Assembly (NCBI GenBank): GCA_039545355.1
Contig: BCJJ01000013.1
Coordinates: 1,163,980-1,227,979, forward strand
Origin: Trichosporon coremiiforme
Taxonomy: Eukaryota > Basidiomycota > Tremellomycetes > Trichosporonales > Trichosporonaceae
DNA length: 64,000 nt
Direction of reading: 5' to 3'
Below are positions 32,501-45,300 of the stretch, piece by piece; positions within the stretch are counted from its first letter, which is position 1, and every line of letters starts with the position of its first letter. The position numbers were made by a program, and so were the translations under genes. The notes under the pieces were generated by a model that was not told the DNA's origin, did not search any database, and worked only from the letters and a program-made list of their open reading frames with translations.

Positions 32501-35500
32501 CTTAGCCAGCGCACCGGCGGCAGCACCGGCGGCGACACCTAAAAGGCCGCGCTTCAGACCCTTGTGAGACTTCTTGGACTTGTGCGAGTGGCCAGAAGAA
32601 GAGCTGCTGCTGGAGCGTCGACTGTGTCCGTAGCCAGTGCGGCCGTCGTAGCCCGAGTAAGGACCCAGACCAGGCATCGGGCCGTGCGCCATCGAGCCGA
32701 CAACAGGCATACTGCCGGGCATGGTGCCCGGGATTGTGTGCTGAGAGTAGATCGGACGAGGCGGCGCGCCGATACCAAGACCGGTAGGAGGTCGGCGTCC
32801 AGCAGACCCAACACCGTGCTGCGAGCCCCATCCGATGACCGGAGACGGCAGGCCCTCGACAGGGACTGGACGGGGAGCGGGCAGGTTGAACGTATTGATC
32901 GTCTGCGGAATGGGCGGCACGGGGTGGCGGTGATGGTGGTGGATGGGGCGACCCTCCGACTGAGGCACATTGTTGAAGGTGCGGGGCGGCTCATCGTAAC
33001 GGCCACGCTCGGACGGAACGACGGTACCGTTGTCGATCTGGCGGCGGAGATTGTCTCTATCAATCTCCTCCTGGCTCTTGTTGCGCATCGGGAGAATCGG
33101 CGGCGGGCGGAACGGTAACGGGTCCTCGAGCGCCTTCTGCGTGTGGTCATCCATGATCTCCTTCTCGGTCATGCCCTGGTGCAAAGGGTACTTGAAGCCG
33201 GGGACGTCCTTGTCGGGAATCGGAGGCGCAGTACTGTGCGTTGTGGCTGTGGAGTGACTGTCCGACGAGTCCGTGTTACGGAGATTGCGCAGGAACTGGT
33301 CCTCGTCCGACTCGAACACTGAGCTGCCGCCGTCACCCTCCGTGAGTAGAAGAGATGCACGGTCAGGAGGGAGGAGGTTGTCGCGCTCGTAGTCAATAGC
33401 GGGCAGGTCCTTCAAGTAGCCCATGCGGTTGTACAGCTCCTGCTCCCGCTCGACAGCCTCGAAATCGACGTATGATCCCTCGTCATCAATGATCGAATTC
33501 TCGTCCGTGGTGTCGGGCATGTCAGGACCGAGAAGCGGAAGGCGCTTGTACACGTCGTTGTCGCTAGCATACTCCTGGGCGCCGTCCTCGTCGGAAGCAT
33601 CCTCAACAGTGGCGCGGCGAGGGTCAACATAGTCATCTGTGTAGACGGCGCTGGGAGGCGTAACAGGACGGTTCCTCTGATCCGCGGGCAGGAGTTCGCG
33701 AGGGTCGAGGTACTCGACGAAGTACGGACCGCCACGGTGGAAGTCTCCGTTGTAGTACGGCTCATTGAGGCGCATGCCAGGAGAGATGGGACGCGGAGGA
33801 CCATCGGCGCCGTCGAGCCCGGGGTGGCTGCGTGTGGTGGCGGAGACCCCGATGTCCTTCAGGTAGCCGTTCTGGTTGTACAGCTTGGAGGCAGTCTCAT
33901 CGGCGTCGGCATCCTCGAATGCGTCCCCCTCGTCGTAGGGCAGAGAGGGCAGCTCGCGGCTCAGAAGCATGGCTTCCTGCGCCTTGAGCATCTCCTTTTC
34001 GTCCATCATGGCGAGAGCCTCCTTCTCGGTCAGGTTCGGGTCGAACTCGAACGGGTGCCTGTTGTCCTCGGCATCCTTGAAAGCATCGTGATAGGCAGGG
34101 GCCTGCTCCTCGTTCTCGCGTGACGACTCGTCAGCCATAATTAAGTTGTTCAGGCTATTGACGCTGCGTAAAGGGCCAGGACGAGGGGCAGGAATGCGGC
34201 CGACGTTGATGTTTGACCCACTCGAGTCGCTGGGGTGCGTGCTCCCAACGCGGTTCACGATGTCAGGCTCGAAGATGGACGCAACGGCGAGAAGACGGGA
34301 GCCCATGCGAGCGGGACTGGGAGCGCCGGAGCCGGGAGTACCAAACGCTCGTCGTCCAGGAGTGCCCGAGGTCGTCTTAGTCTTGTTGCTCGAGCTGAGA
34401 GGGCTGATGAGGTTGCCAATGAGGGGACCGCCGAGAGGGCTGGTGACGCGCGACAGCGAGTGAGGCTCGTCCTGAGACCTAGACTTGGCCTTGGGCGTCA
34501 CGTCTGTGGACTTGCCGTCGCGAGAGCGGCCGACGTTGCCGTAGGTGCGGACGGGACTGATTCGCGCAGGGCTCGCAGAGCGGGCTCTGGGGGTAGGCGC
34601 ATCGTCTCGGCGACTGAGACGCGAGGCAGTCGGACTGGGAGAGCGCGCGCGGCCCATGGTCTGAGGCTCATCGACCTCCGAGAGCCATGGGTTCGGCTCC
34701 TCGACGTCGGGGAGAGTGTACAGAAGCGCGTTCGGGATGGGCGTGGCGATGAGCGTCTCGGTTTCGACGGAAGACACCTTGCTTGGGGGGATGGTGGGAG
34801 CAAGCGTGCGCTCGGAATCAGTTACGGTAGGAGCAATTGTGGGAGCGATCGCTGAAGGGATCATCGAATGCTGGGCGATTGAAGGAGCGGGATGGACATT
34901 CGGAGCCGCGGCGGAAACGTTCCTCAGCGTACGAACCGGAGGCTGGTATCCCTCGTTCTCCCGGGACTCTTCGGGGGTCTTGGGGTCCGTGAACTCATCA
35001 GACTCCTCCGGAACCGTCGGCGGGGACGGCGCCCTTGACGGACCACGAGAGCCGCGGGACATCGGTCGTCCACCAGAGAGAGGTCCTCCTTCACGAGCAA
35101 GAGGCTCGAACGCTCTAGCCCGAATGGGAAGGTCCGGAAGGCCTTTGGCGGTCGGGTCATCAGGAAGAGCCTTCTTGACGTTGAGCGGTCCCCAGGCAGC
35201 GGCAGGACGAACAGGGTCCGGAGCTGGCCCAGTCGTCGTCATCAGCTGGGTGACCCACTCTGATGGAGCGCGCTCGCTGGGGTTACCTGCGTGGTGGCTG
35301 TTGAGACTCTCCCGCGGCGACACCTCCTCCTGTACGGGGTGCAGCTCCTTTGGAGGATGCTCCAGGGGCAGAACTGAGTTCGACGCCATGTACGAGTCCG
35401 GGCGGCGCACCTGACTAGCTGATCGGGAGGGGTTAAGATCACTGTCGTTGAAGCTCGACACACTCGTCGTGGACCGATGGCTTGCAGCGCGAGAAGGCGG

Positions 35501-38276
35501 TCGGTCCTCCGGCTTGGGCTGCCACGCGCGGATGCGCTCCTCCATGGCCGAAGAACGATTTCGGCGGGGGCTATGCAGGTCTCGCTGGTCGTTCTGGGCA
35601 TTGAACATGGCCACGACGCTCTCGCGCAGGCTGGCGGGCGCAGGTGCGCGGGATGGGGCCGTCTGGAAGGATCTGATGGAGGACGCAGGAAGCGTAGGCG
35701 GCCTGGTGGGAGGCGGAGCAGGAAGGGGCCTCAATCGTCCAGGGGAAGGCGCCGGGTCAGCAGTCGGGTCTGTCGAGAATGCCCTAATGCCTTCATCTGT
35801 CATTGTGCTCTTTGTCGGAGTGGTAGGGGCGGATGCTCCGCGCAGAGACAATGAGGGCTCCTGTGAGATAGGCGGCAGCAGGTAACGATTCGTGTCTGCG
35901 TCCACGGGAACGAGGGGCGGCGTCGTCGGCAGCGAGCGAACCATCAGGCCGTCCCCGAGCCCGGGACCACCCATCGGTCCTCCGCGGCCATGTAACGTCG
36001 GGACCTCGAGATCGGGGGAGGCGACCCATCGACCACCGATCTTCTGAACTTGCCCTTGTCCGACAGGGCTGGAGGCGGAGACGCGTTCCTCGGAGATGCG
36101 AGCGGTGGAGGGTCCTTGCCAAGGAGCAGCCGTGTTGAAGGCGGTCGACATGGGCGACGGGGGCGGAATCGGATTGTCGATCTTGCCTTGTTTCAGGGAG
36201 AGGATGTCATCCCAAATGGAGCTTACCCAGTTGAGGCGGCCATCCACCCCTTCAACTCCCATATACCGCTTTGAGCCATCGTTGAACACTAGCTCAAGCA
36301 CTTCAGTATTGAAGCCTTCGGGGGGCACAGGGATGCCACGGCCTGGAATCTCATCTCGTCGGAGTGATCGCACCTCGGCGACATCGCGCATGTTTACCTG
36401 CACATTTGGGCGTGCATCAATGGAGGGCCTGGGAATCGCCGAGTAGGGTGCCGGCAGCCCCGGTGTGTTGAAAGCAGGCGCGTAGGTGATGGCGAGTCGG
36501 TCGCGCGTGAGGTTCGCCCATGCTGTTTGCCATGAGCCCCAACCGCTTCTGAGCGGCTCGAGAAAAATGGCCTGGGAACTTCTGAGGGACTGGAACAGTC
36601 AGCTGAGTACCAAACAATTGTTGTCTCACGTTGCCATTGGCCTGGGCGTCGCCCATCTCCTCGTCGCCCATGCGATCGGGTTTGAATACGATGCCGCCTG
36701 GTAAATTCGAGGTCGTCACTGGTGGTGAGAACCACTCGCTCTCATCCTCGCCATCCATCGCTCCGAACCTCTGAGGCGATGTCCGAGCCCTCTTTGGTGA
36801 GATGTCGCCCTTTTTCCGTCGCAGACCCGCAAACACGCCCTTCAGTTCTCTAAACGGTGAGCGCTTGACGGCTCCAGGCTTGATTCCTCGCTTGGAAGGC
36901 GACGTCTCCTGTTGCTGCCACCAGGAGTCATGCGCCTTACGTTTCTTGTCCGCGGTCTCGGTCGGTGACCAGGAGCTCGGCGGCGGTGACACCTGCCGGT
37001 TGCCGATGGAGGGCAATGGAGGCGGCCGCGACACTTGCTGACGTGATTTCTCGGGTGGTGGCCACGGCATGCGCTTTGATGCTGGGATAGGCCGTGCGGA
37101 CGGTATCCGTGCTCGTGCGCTGGGTGAGTCGGCAGCCGTAGGCGTCGGGATCGGCAGAGGCTTGTCCGTCAGGTACGGCGGCGGTTGCGATGAGGATTGT
37201 CGTTGTGATGATGAGGGAGTCGGGGAAGGGGGAGCAAGGGCGGGGGAGAGAGCTCGTCGAGCTGGTGAAGAAGTCAGTCCAGACGGAGAACCCAACAGAG
37301 CCGGTGTTGACAGTCCTCCGCGAGGCATCCTCACACGACTCGGCGTTGAGGGGCCGGATGTTGTCTCCTCCCATTGTGAGATCAGTCGTCGTGTCGACTG
37401 AGCACTCCTAGCAGCTGCTCGGGTCGGTGAATGCTCCTGTGGGCTCAGTGCTATTGACGGGGGGTCGTCCAGAGGTACTGGCACACGACGTATCCGACTT
37501 CCAGACGAAGGTGTTTGCGGCAGGTCCGATTGCCGTGGTGAGAACCATCGCTCTGGCGGGATGCTCACTGCTGGAGCATGAGGGTAGCGGGGCTCAGAGG
37601 AGGAGCCCTCAGCGGAAGAGTTGCCCTCCTCGGGCATCTCTTGTGGGAGCCCAAGTGGCGATGATGGGTTAAGTGAATATGGCGGCTGGCGACCAACAGA
37701 GGATGGATGGGGAGTAGGGCTGCTGTCGGCAGGGAGCTCGTGTCGGGTCGACAGCGGGGGGTCGTCGCCGTATTGTGGGGGAGGCGACTGTCGCAGAGTT
37801 GGTGTCGAGGATCCAGATGTATCGATGCGAAACGCTGAAAGATCTGCGAAATGACGGCGGTTGTTGTTGTTATTGTTGTTGTTGTTAAATTGCCGATGAC
37901 CTGTCACCCGGGTGCTGTCGAATGTGGGTTCGTCCTCTGTCTCTGGCAGAGTTTGGAGGGTCCCGACTAGGGCCGTCGACAGTTTATTTGCCCTAGGGCT
38001 AGAGTATGACAGAGGAGAGGTTAATGTTGTGGACGCGGGACAATCTGAAAAGTAGCGATCAGAACGGCTAGTGGAATGCGAGTTTGCGGTCGAGGAGCTG
38101 GGCTGGCGGTCGACTCGTGGTGCAAGTGGCTGCTGCTTATGCGGGAGTGTTGGGCCGGCGGGAGAGCCAGGAGATCGAGGAGAGCTAGGAGAGCCTGGGG
38201 CAGAGGTGGGTGAGGTGGGAGAGGTGGGTGAGGGGGCAGAGGCTGAGGAGACCCGCCCGTGACGGGTGTGAGACAT
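29570..38276 (-). CDS. Giant PH-domain protein with a glycine zipper, repeats and coiled coils
   Basis: Two exons, 36630-38276 and 29570-36589 (40-nt intron), give 2888 aa. Residues 1-545 are Ser/Pro-rich and disordered with an Asn run. Splicing completes a PH domain at about 550-680: SQAIFLEPLRSGWGSWQTAW, PNVQVNMRDVAEVRS, then SKRYMGVEGVDGRLNWVSSI. A long acidic/Pro-rich region follows with two LYN(Q/R)xGYLKD motifs. A basic SHKSKKSHKG stretch leads into a Gly/Ala-rich hydrophobic helix (GLLGVAAGAAAGALAKKL, near 32500-32550), resembling a glycine zipper. The last third alternates Ala/Gly segments, Lys-Asp-Ala-Pro repeats and coiled coils, ending in a Pro/Lys-rich tail. A membrane-associated cortical scaffold is plausible from the PH domain and zipper, but this is inference. 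I do not recognise the family. Confidence 0.82.
30581..30640. repeat. Five tandem 12-bp units inside the giant PH gene
   Basis: CTTGGGGGCATC occurs four times in a row from 30581, then a diverged fifth copy (CTTGGGAGCGTC). On the coding strand it encodes repeated Asp-Ala-Pro-Lys. Confidence 0.9.
37861..37887. repeat. Trinucleotide run encoding poly-Asn
   Basis: TTG units with one TTA interruption encode about nine asparagines on the minus strand, in the disordered N-terminal region of the giant PH protein. Confidence 0.8.
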
Positions 38277-39300
38277 GGATTGCACGGTTGGTCTGTGCAC
38301 TGTGCAGGGCGGGTTTGTTTACTTTGATGGGAGGATTGCATCAGGCTAGACTGGCTTAGGCTGGCTGGGCTGGGCTGGGTGTGCGAGCGAGCGAGCGAGT
38401 GCGGCCAGCGTGCAGAGGAGTCATGCTCCTACGAGTGCGACCCGTACCTGGCCAGCGCTTAGCCCCTGGCCCTTGGGCGCTTTTCGGCTTGTTTAGACCC
38501 AGTTCCATCCAGCCATGGCGGCACTCTGCATGTGGCCACGCTGGAGAGGAACGAATCCCCGCATCCCATTCTCGCGAGATGAGATCGCATGCAGGCCCCG
38601 CAGCCAGTAGCGTCAGCCAGCAGAGGCCGGGAAGCCCAGAACACAACAGCACAATGGCAGAGGAGTCGCATCGTCCGTTGAGCAGTCCCTGTAAGATGGT
38701 TTCGGACTACAGTTGAACTGCAAAGGAATGCTTGTGGTGCAGAGGGTCCGTTTGGAGACATCGGGCACACGAGCAGAGGTTTGCTGGGATCGATATTGGA
38801 GGGAGAGGCGCTGCACCTGAATGCAAGACAGGGTCGTCGGCAGGGCCGCATCTGTAACGCTTCATTCTGTCGAGACGTCTCGTCAGCCACCAGGTACTAA
38901 CACTTTACTTCCGCCCGTACCGCCAGCGCCCCGAGTACCGCCCAAAACGTTAGCGACCTGCGGGTGTCGCAATAAAAAGCAATCGCGTGGGTCCATCCCC
39001 AGCCAATCACGTGAGTTTCTCGGAAAATCACCGGGCGATGCCGGCATCCCACTGCCTGAGTGGACAAGGTGCCCCATCGGGATCTTCGCATGGTTTGCAC
39101 GCGGTGTGCCCTGAATCGAAGCCGCATGAGCCGGTCCAACATCCCAAGACGCGTTCGCAGACCGCAAGGCGCGCCACGGTTCACAGGTGCACAGGATTGA
39201 CGCCGATCGCTGACGTCGTCGCCGCACTTCCGCGGCCACCCACTCGTCCTCCTCGCCATTCGGGACAACCTTCCCTCGATCACTTCTATCTTTCCACTGC
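38277..39300. other. Divergent region between the giant PH gene and the chitinase
   Basis: About 1 kb that should hold both promoters. It contains simple repeats at 38360-38400 (GGCTGGGCTGGGCTGG, then GCGAGCGAGCGAGCGAG). No gene is supported. Confidence 0.45.
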
Positions 39301-41094
39301 ATGACTGAAGTCCGCAGAAGACATAACCAACGTCGTCCTTTCATCTGTACCTATCTCTCTATTTCACTCGTCACATCTGTCGTTGCCTTCTTCCTCGCAC
39401 GCAGCTGGTTCTTCCCTTCCACTCCTATTCATCACCCCATAGACATCGGCTCTGACCTCGACACCGCCATCACAATCGAAATGCAGGGCAAAAGGCACGT
39501 TGGATATTTCGTGAGTTGCCCGCTGTTCCTCCCAGAGAGCAGAGACACTGACGTCCGCAGGTGAACTGGTGAGCGTTGCCGCAAGCCGACAGAAACTGAC
39601 CCCAGGGGTATCTATGACCGCAAGTTTCCCCCGCAGAAGATCCCACAGCAGCACCTCACGCACATCAACTATGCGTTCGCCAACGTTAACAAGAACACTG
39701 GAGAGGTGCACCTCAGCGACAAGTGGGCGGACGTCGAGGTGAGTTGCGTGAAACTGTTGATGTGTGGATGCACAGAGCATTGCACATGACAGAGCGATCG
39801 TAGCGTAAAGCAGCCGGCTCGCACAGAGACCACGGTTCTCACACAAAGGACAGCCACTGACGTACAGATCCATTACGAGGGTGACTCGTGGAATGACCAG
39901 GGCAACAACATGTACGGTTGTCTCAAGGCAATCTACCTCATGAAGAAGCAGAACCGCAACCTCAAGATCCTCATGTCGATCGGAGGATGGTCGTATTCTC
40001 CTGTGAGCTCTCTCTTGCAGGCCAGCAGCTGATCTCGCAGAACTTTGCCAACATCGGCAAGTCGGGCTGGCGTCAGACGTTCGTCAACTCGGCGGTCAAG
40101 ATGGTTGAGGACCTGGGTCTGGACGGGTGAGTTGAACGAAGCACTGAATAGAGAACTGACGTCAGACTTGATGTGAGATTTTCGGCCCCCAACCGCAACT
40201 GACCTGCAGATTGATTACGAGTACCCGAAGTCGGCCTCGGATGCTCAAGGCTATGTCGACCTCCTCCGCGAGCTCCGCAATGCGCTCGTCAACCTCGCGC
40301 GCAGCAAAGGCCGCCCCGACGGCCAGTACCAGCTCACCGTTGCCGCCCCTTGCGGTGCTGAGCAGGTCGGTATCCTGAAGATCCAGGAGATGGACCAGGT
40401 TCTTGACTTCTGGAACCTTATGGCCTACGACGTGAGTTGTACCCCTGCTGTGAGCACCCGCTGATGGTCAGTTCGCCGGTTCGTGGGATAAAGTCGCTGG
40501 TCACCAGGCTGCGCTGTACAACGATGACCCGAACGGAAACAGTGTCGACCGCGCCGTCAAGATGTATCTCGGCGCTGGCGTCCAGCCATACAAGCTTGTC
40601 GTCGGTATGCCCATCTACGGCCGTGCCTTCTGTAACACCGACGGCCCTGGTAGGCCGTACAACGGTGTCGGCAAGGGCTCCTGGGAGGACGGCATGTGGG
40701 ACTACAAGGCGCTTCCCCAGCCCGGCGCCCAGGAGGTCAACGACCACCGCCTCGGCGCGTCGTGGAGCTACGACCCTCAGAAGCGCACCATGATCAGCTA
40801 CGACACGCAGCCGATCGTGACACAGAAGGCGCACTACATCAACCAGCTCGGTCTCGGCGGTGTGATGTGGTGGGAGCTTGACGCGGACAAGCCTGAGGAG
40901 ACTGGCGGCAACCTCGTGCGCACTGTTCGCGAGCAGCTCGGCCAGCTCGAGTGGCGCGAGAACGAGCTGAACTACCCCCAGAGCCGTGAGTACCCGCGCG
41001 GTGGCCGTTGCAGTGCTTTGAGCAGCATCGGCCGAAAGATGATGAGGTGCTGACAGAATCAGAATATGACAACCTCCGGAATGGTATGAACTAG
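39301..41094 (+). CDS. GH18 chitinase with an N-terminal membrane anchor
   Basis: Nine exons: 39301-39510, 39561-39568, 39606-39738, 39868-40002, 40041-40126, 40166-40172, 40210-40431, 40472-40985 and 41057-41094 (450 aa). Exons 2 and 6 are 8-nt and 7-nt microexons; without them the frame is lost. Joined, they give GYFVNWGIYDRKF and the GH18 active-site motif DGLDIDYEY with catalytic E197. Other family signatures are [37 protein letters not shown] and GGVMWWELD. The last exon gives [10 protein letters not shown], a usual ending for fungal class V-type chitinases. Residues about 14-38 are a hydrophobic segment behind a basic N-terminus, so the protein is either secreted or held as a type II membrane protein. 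No chitin-binding module is seen. It hydrolyses beta-1,4-GlcNAc chains in wall remodelling. Confidence 0.9.
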
Positions 41095-42376
41095 GGATTC
41101 AAACCACACCGCCCGGAGTTCCAGCACCCGCCCCCACACCAGCATGCGCCTCCGCCCCCTCCATCCCGGTTCCAGCAGCAGCCTCCACCCCAACACCACC
41201 AAATCCACAACAAGCTTCCCGAATTCGCCCATCACAAGCTCCAGAACTTCTTCCACCGCCCTTAGTCCGTCCATAAATGCCGGCACAGCACACATGGCAT
41301 TCCGGTGCCAGGTGGGCGCGGGCGGGTGAGACCCGAACTGGAAGCGAGGGTGTTTTCGAGGAAGCCTGTGTTTCGTACGTCTTCGCGGGACCGGCAGCTC
41401 GGGACCTCGGGCCTGGGACCTAACCCTGCTAGACTGAACGTGAAAATCAAAAAGAAAGCACACACGTAATCGCGCCATACATGACCCATATCGTTACCCT
41501 CCCTCCCTCCATACCACACCAAACACCCACCCATCATGCCTATACCTCCTCCCCCTCCAATCCACGCCACACCCCACGCTCACGTCCGCTAAAACATACA
41601 TAGACTATGCACACTCGTCCAGTCAAAACTTTCGTGCGAATAGTAGTGTGCATTATGATTTCACTATAGACCTAAAGTAAGGAGTGTTCAGAGGCAAAGC
41701 AGACGCAAGAACCAGCCTCGGCGTGGCCGCCTCTCGTGTCGTAGCGTGCGTAGCTGTGTTGTCTGCGTATTGCAGGGTAGTGTAGTGTAGTGTAGTGTAG
41801 TGTAGTGTGGTGTGGTGTGTTGTGTTGTGTTGTGTTAGGGTGCGTAACGCTGGAACCCAAACAGGGGTTGTTCCTTCTTTCTCCTTCCTCCCCTGTTATC
41901 CCTCCATCCTTCCTCATACGGACCCGGCGCCGTCTCGCGTGTTTGTTGGTTGGTTTGTTTGTGTAGTGTAAGGTGCAGGGCATTACAACATCGCAATGCC
42001 ATGACGCTAACGGGCTCTCGAGCCCCCTGCACCGTCACTCGTGCCAGACGCGTCCAGTGAGGCGGACATGACACGACCCTGCTTCGGCAATGTCACTGCC
42101 CCCGCCCGCACGCAGGCACGTTCCGAGTTACACAAACATGAGCGGCGCTCCTCCCTCCGCTCCCGCGCCCCTCCCCTCTCCCTCTGTCACTCCGCCTGCC
42201 TCAAAGGGCACAAAGGGGCGTATACTCCATGAACAGTGGAAAAGCTCCCAAAATAATGTCGAAAGAAGAAAAGTTGTAGCTCGCCATCGACCTGCACCAC
42301 GTGCGCGGGTGGGGCGGGCCCGGGGCGAAGGAAGTTTGGTATCGGTGGAAGGATGGGCGGCGCTCTCGCTGCCGCC
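41095..42376. other. Convergent region between the chitinase and chitin synthase
   Basis: About 1.3 kb between two gene ends, with pyrimidine-rich tracts (41480-41580) and a pentamer microsatellite listed separately. No gene is supported. The length is more than two 3' UTRs normally need here. Confidence 0.4.
41777..41836 (+). repeat. Pentanucleotide microsatellite, 12 units
   Basis: Six GTAGT units, two GTGGT and four GTGTT units run without interruption over 60 bp. Confidence 0.9.
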
Positions 42377-45300
42377 TTAGAGACCCAGATACCAGAAAAT
42401 GAGGTAGATGATACAGCCCGTGAAGCGCGTCGCGGAGAGTCCGAGCACGGACCAGAAGATGAATTTCTGTCTGTCAGCTCCATGTTCTCACCGGCACACA
42501 GCTGTCTTCGTCTGACGCCCATTCGGCGGGTACTCACAAGATACGGGTTGAAGTTTGTCTCCTCCGGGTTCGGGTTGAACTTTGTATTCAGCCACTCAGT
42601 CACGGTATGCGATGTGAGGACGAGGATGATGACCATGTTCACGCCGAGGAACCAGAGCACGACGTGGGTACGGAAGTTGCGGTCGGCGTCTGCGCGTTTC
42701 GTCTCTTGCGATCGCTTCTCCTTGACGTGTTCCATCGGAATGCGCAATTCGGCCTTGGCTTGCCGGTACAGGTCCTCGATGTCCTCTTGACGCGTCGACT
42801 TGACTTCGGCGACCTTCTCGCCGTTCTTCGTCGTGACCTTGACTTGACCCAGGTCCTTTGCGCTGCCGTTGTCACCCTTCGTTCCCCAGGACACGTCGTG
42901 GAGGTTGCAGAAGGCGTAGATCAGGAGAATGTTGACGTAAGACGGAAGCAGGAGGAGATACTGGATGAACGAGGTGAACATGTGCCATGGCTCCATGTAG
43001 ATCAACGAGGAGATGAAGTAGAGACCGTACGTTGCCTGCGTGTCAGTTAAGAGAAAGAAGCAGGGACCTCACCAGCAGCGCGAGAGCCAAGTCTCGGAAC
43101 GTCTCGTTTTCGAAGAGACCCTTCACGTCTCGCCAGCCGGCCGCGTCGTGCGGCACAGTCTGGTATACGGTCCATCCGGCGACGTAGAGCATGACGCCCT
43201 GACACACGGCCAAGAAGAGGATGCAGATCGTGTACATCCACTTGGAGCCTTGGGGTCGGTTACCGAGGGAACAGATGAGGACGACGAACCTGTCTGTCAG
43301 CTTTCTCCAGCAATACGCAGCTCACAAGACGGCAATGTAGAGTTTCGATACGACCTGGAAGATCTCCTCTCCGGCGCCGAAGAAGGGATCCGTATCGGGG
43401 GACGCGACACTCGAGTTGATCAGGAAGTAGAAGGCGAGGTAGTATGACGAGATCGAGACAATGTTGAACAGCAGGTTGACGAGGTTGTAGAGCGTGAGGA
43501 ACATGAGGGCAAACTTGCGGATGAAGTTGTGCCCCGACGTCCATACCTTCCAGAAGTGGGCGAGGGCGTGGATCGACGCGAACATGGATCCGTTCAGCCA
43601 GCGACGACGCTGGGAGATGAACTCGGGCACCTTGGCCGGTACGTCCGTCGACGCCTTGGCCGACTTGACGTACTGTAGTCGCCACTTTGCCTTCTTCTTC
43701 GTCACGATTTCTGGTTGTCAGCTGATGAAAAGGTAGAAAAAAGCTGTGACTCACCGAAAGCCAGGATACGGTCTTCGGCCAAGAACATGTTGCGCTCGAA
43801 GATCTTGGCCTGCGCACCGGGCAGGTTCATCATCTCTCCGTGGAAGTAGGACGCGAGCGGGCCGGTGCCGTCGGGGTGGTTGCAGACCGCAGCGTAGCGG
43901 TACGCCGAGAACGCTCCGGGCAGCACGGCGATGAAGCCGAAGATGGATTCGAACGGCTTGTCGAGGATGTTGGACATCTTGTACTCAAAGTTCTGACCAG
44001 CGACGATCGGGTTGAGCAGGTATCGGCCCCACGGGCCCTTGTCCGCGATAATCTCTCCACATGCGCCGCCGACATTGTCGTGCTTCTGGAAGACCTTGTA
44101 CAGCTCGTAGATTGAGTTGCCCGAGGGTTTCGTACCGACATCGAGGAGGACGCACACGTTCGGTTTCAGCAGCGAGCCGAACGCATTGAAGAACCAGCGA
44201 TGCGAGTTGAGCTTCTTCGCGTTCTTCTCCTTCAAGCAGAAGATGTACTGCACCGGCGCCGGGGCTGGACCGATCTCGCCGCTCTCCGTCTCGGACACCA
44301 TGACCTGCGAGGTTCCCTCGAATATGTGGGCCGTCACATCCTTGCCCGCCACCGTATCCTGCATCACGCCCTCGGCGTAGATGCCCATGACCTGGAGGAC
44401 CTTGAGGACACGCTGATCGACAACATTACGTCCGTCCGCCACAATGCACACGACCACCTTCTGCCAGGCGCCAGCCCCCCACACCTTGGACCGGTCGCGA
44501 CCACACAGGTTTGCAATGTTCTTGATCACCGAGTTCAGTGTTCGCAGCAGCAGGTCGGCTGTCTCGTTGTACATTGTCATGACAATCTAGTGCGTGTCAG
44601 TCTGTTACTCCGCAGTTCTGCGTCGCACGGTCGTTCAGCCCGCTCCTGAATGCTTCCGGCACCGTCCGAACGTCAATACCTTCCTGGGTCACCACTTTGA
44701 CCACCGTGCCGCTTCGCGAAGCCGGAGCAATCGCTTGGGCTGCGACGTGGATTCCAAAATGGGACCGCGGAGCCTTGGTATGCCTCAGAAGATGCCGCGC
44801 CACTCATTCCGTCGTCACTCACGAAAAGCTCTGTCCGCCGTCCGTACAGATACGGCCGGAGGTTGAACTTGCAGCGCATGAAGTCGTCGGGGTCGCACGT
44901 CGCCGCCGTGTAGCGCATCTTCTCCATCTCGCCGATCTCGGCGCCGATGCCGAGGTGGCCATGCCGGATCACCTCCTTCGGGACCGGCACGTCGATCACA
45001 AAGTTGCCGTTCGTGAGCGGGATCTTCTTCACGACTCGGCGCGCCATCATGTTGTTGCGGACCTTCTGCCAATGGCTCGTTCCCGAAAAGCCTGGCGTGG
45101 CGGGCAGCTGCGATGACGCTGGCGGATACGAGTAGCCCATGTTGGGGCTCGGCGGCGGTGGTGTGGAGTACGACATGGTCGGCAAGACCTCGCCGACGCC
45201 GAAGCTCTTCGGTGATCCGTCCATGTGTGAGTTTGAAGAGTTCAGAGCAGTGTACGATGAGTAGCTCCTGTCATCGTGGTCGCCCGAGTAGTAGGAAGTT

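Noticed and set aside
41777..41836. Pentamer microsatellite as a telomere-like tract
   Set aside because: The unit does not resemble fungal telomere repeats (TTAGGG-like) and it lies between two normal genes.
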